DNA of 64,000 nt from positions 25,044,089 to 25,108,088 of the forward strand of contig NC_065922.1 in the NCBI RefSeq assembly GCF_024586455.1, in the 5' to 3' direction. The notes beneath the pieces were generated by a model. The model did no database searches. It was given only the letters and a program-made list of their open reading frames with translations, and was not told where the DNA came from. Shown here in pieces: positions 57,228 to 64,000 of the stretch; the stretch's first letter is position 1; each line of letters opens with the position of its first letter. The stretch is from Bactrocera neohumeralis. Lineage: Eukaryota > Arthropoda > Insecta > Diptera > Tephritidae. A program made the position numbers and the translations under genes.

Positions 57228-57984
57228 TATACCCTGAACAGGGTATATTAAGTTTGTCACGAAGTTTGTAACACCCAGAAGGAAGCGTCGAAGACCGTAT
57301 AAAGTATATAAATATATAAATATATCATTGAGCAGTATGTTGAGATGAGTTGATTTAGCCATGTCCGTCTGTCTGTATATATACGAACCAGTCCCTCAGT
57401 ATTTAAGATATCGTTTTGAAATTTTGCAAACGTCATTTTCTCTTCAAGAAGCTGCTCATTTGTCGGAACTGCCGAAATCGGACCATGGAAAATTTTCACA
57501 TTTGACAAGATATATTCACGAAATATGGTTATTTTCTAAAGCAAAAATGTAATATCCGAAGAAATTGTTCAGATCGGTTAACTATAGCATATAGCTGCCA
57601 TATAAACTGAATGATCGGAATCAAGTTCTTGTATGAAAACTTTTCACATTTAACAAGATATATTCACGAAATTTGGTATGAGTTATTGTTCATAGAAATA
57701 ATATAATATCGGAAGAAATTGTTCAGATCGGCTCACTATAGCATATAGCTCCCATAGAAACCGAATGATCGGGCTTGTGTGGAAAACTTTCGCATTTAAC
57801 GTGGTATCTTCACGAAATTTGACATGGATTACTGCTTAAGGTAACAATATAATCTTCGAAAAAAATTTTCAGATCGGCTATATGCTATAGCTTCCATACA
57901 AACTGAACACATATTTACTAAAAGAAATGCACCTGTGAAGGGTATATTAGCTTCGGTGCAGCCGTTAACGTTTTTTCTTCTTTT
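57228..57984 (+). mobile_element. Repeat family B (Helentron-like), full-length copy with tandem units
   Basis: The 5' end is the palindrome TATACCCTGAACAGGGTATA (57228-57247 region) followed by TTAAGTTTGTCACGAAGTTT and AACACCCAGAAGGAAGCGTC. The leader contains GCCATGTCCGTCTGTCTGTA. The body has repeated units beginning CAGATCGG at 57570, 57724 and 57870 (spacing 154 and 146), each with TATAGCATATAGC. The end reads TTCGGTGCAGCCGTTAACGT then TTTTTCTTCTTTT. The subterminal hairpin, conserved ends and internal minisatellite fit Helentron-associated interspersed elements (the INE-1 type known in flies); that assignment is from memory. There is no coding frame. Confidence 0.7.
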
Positions 57985-58175
57985 CCTTTTTTCTAAGTTA
58001 AGGTTTTAAGTAAAACACGTATTTTTTCACTTTAGATGATCCGGTAAGGAATTATCCTACCAACGCGGGCACATCTTATTTCCAAGGGTCACTGAAAATG
58101 GCGTCGCAATGATTTTTTTGATTAATATTTTTTTCCAAAAATTTCGGAATTTTGGAATTTCTTTCATAATAGTGT
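57985..58175 (+). repeat. Repeat family A, right half of a split copy
   Basis: Begins CCTTTTTTCTAAGTTAAGGT, then TTTAGATGATCCGGTAAGGA, ATTATCCTACCAACGCGGGC and AATGGCGTCGCAATGATTTT, which continues the order of family A as seen uninterrupted at 48410-48545. Confidence 0.8.
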
Positions 58176-58179
58176 ATAA

Positions 58180-60312
58180 ACTGAACAATCGATATCTTCA
58201 AGCAAATTGGCACGGTGTATTCTTCGAAATAATTTTTTCAGAACTTGTTTGTGTTTTATAAAATAAAGAGTTAGAGCATAACTAATAGAGGTCATATACA
58301 TTTATTTGAGGTTTTGAATATAAGAATAAAATATAGCTGCATAGTTTATCAGTTATATAATATTTCAATTTTCGAATAGATAGAGGTGACCACGACTGCT
58401 TCCAAGCGGCTTATGTATTTTTCCATAAACATTACTACGAATGCCTTCATTCCACTATGTCGTCACCCTAAATCCGCTTATTTTACTTATTTCGCCGAAG
58501 TATTCAATAAAGTTAGATTTATTGACAGAAAATTTCAACCGAATTCGACAGAAATATATTTAATACAATAAATTAACCCTTGTTTGGGATTAAGTTAAAA
58601 TTCTTCCGCAATATGCACACACGTACATATGTACATATATGTATGTGCATTATGTGAAAATGCGAGGTGCGTCGGTGAGGTTTTTCCATGACAAAAAGCT
58701 ATATTTCATTGCAAAAAAGCGATTTTTTTCTGGTGCCAACTTGTAGTAACGCGTTTGTACAACATTTAACCGAGTTCTCAACAACTAAGTACCTACCTAT
58801 GTGTGTCTGTATATATTTACATTATGTGGTGAGTGGACATTTCTCATTCTACAACTGGTCGTTCGCAGCGTTGTTTGTTAGTTTGTTCGGCGGTAATTGC
58901 CATTTGTGTGCGCATTTTTATTTTCATGTGCTCATATAATATTATTGCGATTGCATATGCTCGTAAGCGAGCTTGTGTGCTAAGAAATACATACTCTAGC
59001 TTATAGCATGTGGGTATGTGCAATCACAGATGTTGCAATTGCAGCAACGCACCTTTTAAATTGAAGACGAATGACGCACAGTATGTTGCAAAAGCGCCAG
59101 TAAATTGCCAAGAGAATAAGCTTTGTGCAATACATGCATACAAATGCTGAAATATATATGTTTGTCATAAATATATGTGTGCGTATGTGTATGTAAGAAA
59201 ATAATTCTGTCAGTGCAAGTATTTCCTTACAAGCAACCAAATAAATTTACGACATTTACAGCGAATTTGCCAAGTAATAGCCGGTGTTTGGACTTATGTT
59301 TATTACACGGAGGTGTGCTTGTATTTACATACATGTACATATATGTGTGTGTGTAACTTTGTGTCATTGCTTGCGTACATCAATTCAGTATTGACAAAGC
59401 GATTTCGTTGTGTGTCGCTATAAATACTAAATTTGTACGAAAGGAAAACAAAAACAATAAAAAAACCAAAAACAAAAAAACAAAATCAACAAAAATAAAT
59501 AAAAGGAAACTTAAAATTTTAAGCATTTTTCGCACAACTCATCTAATGCGCACTATTTCGTTATTTGCCTTTGTGTGTGTGTGCGAAAGTGGGTTTTTGT
59601 TTTTGTCTCTATTTCTGCACATTTGTATTTGTCAGCTAAATTTTTGTTTTTGGCTTAAAAAATATCTGCCTTTATTGCTTTTTTTCCTTCCTATTATTAT
59701 TGTCCGTTGACTTTGCAAGAATCTCGTTTCCTCTTTGGCATCTTTTAAGCCGATTTCAAAAGAATGCTTTATCACTTTTAATTAATTAGAGTTGCTCCAT
59801 TGTATTCTCAGTATATTTTAAATTAAATAACGTCTTACATAACTCATGGCATTATAACTAATTTGTGCTAATTATGACAAATGTTCTTTATTGCTAAGCG
59901 AATTATAACAGAAATGCTACACGGTTGCTGTCGCCAATATTTATTTATGTTATGAGAGGTTAGTTCACAATGAAAATACTATTTTTGGAGAAATAATTCT
60001 ACTGCTTAAAGTTTTTACGATTGAGGAAAAAAATTTCCATTGTGTGCCCCTATCCAAGTTCTTAAGGGGTGAGGCCAGTATACATATATAAAGCTCTAAA
60101 ACTTAATTTAACTTTAATAATTTATTCTCTATACCTCTACGGGCGATCATGCTTCTTGCGCCTCGTATTATCACAATATAGAAACTTGCGATAGGCATTA
60201 AGTAACATCATTGAAAACACTCACTTTCGGAAAAAACATGTTTCCAATCTTACATGCTGAGTTGACTGACCCAATTTCTTCGATATAACAGTGAAATGGA
60301 CACACAATTATT
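58180..60312. other. Non-coding stretch
   Basis: ACGTACATATGTACATATAT near 58621 and TGTGTGTGTGTAAC near 59343 are simple repeats. AAACAAAAACAATAAAAAAACC near 59447 is A-rich low complexity. Open frames (up to 100 codons at 59408-59710) have no motifs. Confidence 0.5.
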
Positions 60313-60315
60313 TTA

Positions 60316-60636
60316 TTGGGTAGTCGAAAAAGTCTTTTCGTATTTTGTCAATAGATGTCGTTGCAGTCGTACAGATATGAAGAGTTGTGAGTATGTGAAG
60401 TTTACGGAGACGATGCTGTATCAGTTCGTGTGTAGCACAACAATGGTTCACTTCCTTCCGTTCTGGAAATTTAAACATTTTGATTTACACTGATGGGATA
60501 ATGTCTCTAGCAGAAAAATGGCAAAAAGTAGTCGACCAAAATGGTGTGTATTTGTTTATTCATTTATTAGTATAATTATAAAAAAAAAATAAGTTGAAGT
60601 TTGATTGAAAATACGAAAAGGCTTTCGACTACCCAG
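60316..60636 (+). mobile_element. Mariner (irritans-type) MITE, copy 2
   Basis: The ends are TTGGGTAGTCGAAAAAGTCT on the left and, in inverse, CTGGGTAGTCGAAAGCCTTT on the right, flanked by TA (60314-60315 and 60637-60638). The plus strand keeps YVKFTETMLYQFV-like remains of VYGDDAVSV, then the CGTTCTGGAAATTT word (FRSGN region), then directly TTTACACTGATGGGATAATG, TCTCTAGCAGAAAAATGGCA and AAAAGTAGTCGACCAAAATG (C-terminal EKWQKVVDQNG). The catalytic domain is deleted with the same junction as in the copy at 42848-43333. It also lacks the start codon region. Confidence 0.85.
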
Positions 60637-60769
60637 TATTATACTTTAAAGTCCTGTCCTGGCCTGACCACTTAAGTGAACCATTTCTTGATTTTGTATT
60701 AAACGTACTTTACTATGAGTTAAAAATAGCATGTTGCATAAATTTAAAATTCTTAATTTATTTTTAAAT

Positions 60770-61200
60770 ACTTATGTCGTCCCACTCAAAGTAATGCCCC
60801 TTATCCCAATACATTTGTGCCAACGTTTTTTTTAATCGAAACAGTTGTTAAAGTCAATTTCCGGAATAGCTTTCAATGCGCTAGAGATTCACGTTTAATG
60901 TCTTCAATTGACTCAAAACGGTATCCCCGGAGCGATCGTTTGAGTTTGCTGATTAACTAGAAATCAGGCGTAGACGGTGGTTGCAGAACGATATAGATTG
61001 AAAATTTGGTAAAAAAATCACGAAAAATCAATATAGTATGCTATGGGGGATTATTGTGGTGCAGAAACCAATAGTTGTCGGCTCATAATTGCGGTTTCCT
61101 TTTATGAATAGTTTCACGAAAACAACGCATAACACTCAAATAGCATTCCTTGTTGATTCGGATTACACCACACCTCATTAATCGAAGAAAACTGTCAACC
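60770..61200 (-). pseudogene. Mariner transposase C-terminal fragment
   Basis: On the minus strand the order is INKECYLSVMRCFRETIHKR, then FLHHNNPP (relatives LHHDNAPSH; the aspartate is Asn), then LQPPSTPDF (qPPYSPDLAPcD, third Asp in altered context), then KLKRSLRGYRFESIEDIKRE, then LTLTTVS-type remains of DFNKCFEDWK and NVGTNVLG (kRWhkCi) and finally GALL/EWDD (GDYFEGD). Several frames and stops are present. The N-terminal half is missing. It resembles the 35.7 kb lineage more than the MITE lineage. Confidence 0.75.
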
Positions 61201-61213
61201 TAACCTTAATTAT

Positions 61214-61585
61214 TGACAGTGGCGTAGCTACAACTTCGGGCGCCCGGGGCCAAAGATGTTCTGCCGCCCCCTTTATCTACCTACCTACAAGTTTCATGAG
61301 GTGGTTCGAACAAAAGTGAATTTTTACAAAATACCTTCGATATTAAGTATATAAAATTTAGGAACTAGAAGCCACGCTAATTCTGTAGTTCCACAATTCT
61401 CACAATACGGTTTTTGAGGAAATTGATAGTAAATTTACAAGACATCTTATTAAAAGCCATAGAAAAAACCCATTTTCTCCCTATATCTTGTACACTTTTG
61501 ACACAATTTGCAGGAATTTTTGCCCGAATTGGAGTTTTTAAATACCATTTTGCCGCCCCCAAGACGTTGCGCCCGGGGCATTATT
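61214..61585. repeat. GC-ended dispersed repeat (CAGTGGCGTAGCT type)
   Basis: CAGTGGCGTAGCTACAAC starts at 61217, followed by GGGCGCCCGGGGCC and GCCGCCCCC. A second GC-rich block with GCCGCCCCCAAGACG and GCGCCCGGGGCA ends near 61582. I remember CAGTGGCGTAGC as the start of DNA-transposon-derived repeats in many animals, but no matching inverted end is visible here. The AT-rich interior holds only a 61-codon frame. Confidence 0.4.
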
Positions 61586-61589
61586 AGAC

Positions 61590-62775
61590 CAAGTGAACCA
61601 GCTTCATGAAAATTATTGGTCTTTGAGCAACCCTTTTATTTTTCTTTTTAATAAAATTAACAAAAAAAAAATCTGAAATACGGACGAGTTTTCATGTTCT
61701 TTCTTCTTCTAGCTAACTTTCTTCTAGATCTTGAAACCTGTATAAGATAAATAATAGCATCTTTCAGAATCGAATGGATTTCTTAATACTTTTTGTTAAA
61801 ATTGTTGAAAAATGTACTTCAAAAGGACATGTATAATTTTAGTCCATCAACCTTGAGAATATTTTTTCCCGATTTTTGATTTATAATATAGGTTTTGTTG
61901 TGAATTCATATAATTTTTAATTCTGATTGGTTATTGTTTAAGAAACGTTTATTTCACATAAAATATGAAAAATTTTATGGAATTTAGTTTTTCATTAAAT
62001 TTTCAAAATTAAAATTTTACTATTTATGTGTCCATTTACTCAGAAATGTGCCTCAGCACAGACGACAGTTTGGAGGAAAAGATGTTTACTCTGGAGAATA
62101 GAATTTTATAGAGCAATTTTCCACTTTCCTTTTTCTTGGTTTTGAGTGGTTAAATTTACAAATTATTTCGAATGGAAATACCAAAGACAGAAACATTGAT
62201 AGTTGGCTTGTCATCTATCCCTTTAGATAAATCTAAACCTGAAATAATACCCAATACTTAGCAGCTTCAAAATGCATTAGGATCATTACCTCAAATTGGT
62301 TTAAGAAATTAGTGAACTGTTCTAAAAACTGTGTTGTGGGTTTAAGTGATGAGTTAATTTTATTATTATATATTTTATTTCTGTTTATTTAACAAATATC
62401 TCTTTTTCGAATTCATTTACTGTAAAAAAAATGTTAAATTGACTGAAAAAACTAAGTTTGTTTATTAAATAAAAAAGTGTATTTATGCATTAATCTTATC
62501 TATATATGGATATGTAGTACCTCTATAATGAAAATATACTCCACCAACCACACCTAATCCACACCATTAATATTCATCGCATTCAATACAAACTTAATTG
62601 TTTATTGAAATATTCAACCGATATGGTCTATTACGTTTTGTTATTCAAGATTAGTTTGCATATTTATTCAAGTGAACGAATATTCATTTCTATAGACTAA
62701 AATATAAAATATATGTATTTCGACAAATCAATTTTCCCACGCTTTTGTATGCACTGCAAGCAAGTCATTCCAGCT
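61590..62775. other. AT-rich non-coding stretch
   Basis: No gene or repeat family was recognised. Confidence 0.5.
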
Positions 62776-62779
62776 CAAT

Positions 62780-62998
62780 TTGCGGTTAGTCCGAGTGAGG
62801 CGCGTTCGCCGCTGACAGGTGTGTGCGTGTGAGTGTCGCAAGCAAGTGTGGAATTGTGAAAGATTTGTGTCGAGGAAGCGCTATAAAATACAATAATAAA
62901 AAAATACACAAAAGTGATTTGAAACATAAACAATAAAGCGAAATGTTGCGAATTTAACAAGAAGCTGCAAAAATGCAGATGAAAGACTGACCGAAAGT
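62780..62998 (+). other. Possible third leader exon
   Basis: A short GC-richer patch (GAGGCGCGTTCGCCGCTGAC at about 62797) is followed by A-rich sequence as in the two leaders at 4951 and 52754. TTAGTC at 62786-62791 is an imperfect initiator and there is no downstream element at +28. A donor GTAGGT near 62997 or GTGTGTGC near 62819 could be used; both are below consensus. TATAAAATA at about 62883 is a TATA-like word inside it. This is a weak candidate. Confidence 0.3.
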
Positions 62999-62999
62999 A

Positions 63000-64000
63000 G
63001 GTTTTGTTCTTGTAGCATACTCTTTGCGGTTGCCGAATGCTTTACTGAATATTGGATTAAGATCTGTATACTTGTTCTGACGGAATCTTGAACTCCTTAA
63101 TTGAGAACAATTTTGAAATTTTTGGGTTTTATTCAACAGTTCATAGCTGAGGATTTCTATTTATAAAGAAGTTACTTAAACTATAAGTTCTGTATATAAA
63201 TACTGCTTTTCGGACCATTTGTCAATGATTACGTTCAAAGTTATTAGAAAAATTATTGATATCTTAACCATTGCTTGATTATTTCAAAATTTTTCGCTAC
63301 TGGCTGCAACGGTTATTCCAAAATACACTCTTTCAAAAATGATTTGTGCATCTAATTTTATTTAACAGATTTATAAACTCAAGCTTCGATTTAATTCCAG
63401 CTAATTTCATTAGCTTCAGTTATTGTTATTTATGTTAATTGTACTTTTCTGTGTTTTATGTTAATCAGCATGCAATACTTCCTTTTGTAGCTGCCACTTT
63501 TGGTTTCAAATGCATGGTTTTATCTTTACTGCTAACTTATTGAATCGATATTTGGTAATCAGCGAATTAAATTAATTGAATGGTTGTTGACAGCTTGAAA
63601 TATATTGATGGCTTTAGTTCGTTCAAAAACTGCATAATCAGCAACGAGTTTCTTCTACACACACGTCTAACTAGATGATCGCGAATGTTAGTGTTACTTA
63701 TTAACCCATTGGCGTAAATAATCCTACTATGAGAGCGAATTGCATATAAAATTGTGGAACTTTAAATACAAATATCTCGAAAACTATAAGTCTGAGGAGG
63801 GTATATGAGTATACATTTTTTAATCCTGAGGACCTTCTCTTTCCGTTTATACCCTCAAATCGCGGCGCCAAAAGAATCGTAATCGTGCCTTTAAATTTAA
63901 CACAGAATATTTACTTAATAATATTTGGTTCTGTAAATTTCGCTGTATTCATGTTGTTTCAATACGATGCTTCCACATCAGTAGTTAAAATGTCAGAAAG
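63000..64000. other. AT-rich non-coding end of the window
   Basis: No element is recognised. GATTTAATTCCAGCTAATTTC near 63389 and similar words could be acceptor-like sites, but no open frame follows any of them. Confidence 0.45.

Noticed and set aside
1..64000. tRNA, rRNA, CRISPR or bacterial-type operon features
   Set aside because: No B-box-like GGTTCGAATCC words, ribosomal motifs or regular spacer arrays were seen; direct repeats present are microsatellites or dispersed fly repeats.

Overview
The window looks like non-coding DNA from a higher fly (Diptera: Brachycera), most likely a tephritid fruit fly. The evidence is the AT-rich background, the many (CAA)n/(TTG)n and ACATATGTA-type simple repeats, fly-type core promoter motifs (initiator plus downstream promoter element), and mobile-element families that I recognise from tephritid genomes. 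The species assignment is an inference from memory. I found no intact host protein-coding exon, tRNA, rRNA, CRISPR array or prokaryotic feature.

Host signals are few. Two plus-strand stretches look like untranslated first exons: 4951-6027, starting at a TCAGTT initiator and ending at a perfect AAG/GTAAGT donor, and 52754-53101, starting at a TCAGTC initiator with an exact downstream promoter element and ending at a GTAAGT donor. A weaker candidate lies at 62780-62998. The simplest reading is a very large plus-strand locus, or two, with alternative promoters, whose coding exons lie beyond position 64000. Most of the window would then be intron.

The rest is a layered graveyard of mobile elements. 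Left third (1-25 kb): a PIF/Harbinger-like MITE (1166-1663), a collapsed mariner (1.86-2.1 kb), a reverse-transcriptase fragment (3.39-4.29 kb), a 277-bp mariner-type MITE (7612-7888), an endonuclease plus reverse-transcriptase remnant (10.2-11.45 kb), several LOA/R1/Jockey-group fragments (12.8-14.5, 16.8-17.25, 20.7-21.75, 23.5-24.95 kb) and a Tc1/mariner-type remnant (17983-18841). Middle (25-45 kb): an RNase H remnant (27.16-28.15 kb), a second endonuclease/RT-family copy (32.46-33.0 kb), several mariner fragments, a Helitron with intact ends (38550-39033), and a mariner MITE inserted in a Helentron-like repeat (42.77-43.5 kb). Right third (45-64 kb): three dispersed repeat families called A, B and C here, one clear nested pair (B inside A at 57 kb), a large inverted pair of family A copies (48.1 and 51.9 kb), and more mariner-type remnants.

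None of the mobile elements appears able to code for an active enzyme: every transposase, reverse transcriptase or RNase H that I could follow is broken by frameshifts, stops, deletions or lost catalytic residues. The most informative observations are the two mariner MITEs sharing one internal deletion junction, the nested insertions that give a relative order of events, the Helitron and Harbinger-like elements with clean termini, and the two promoter-like leaders. I did not find a convincing new biological system.
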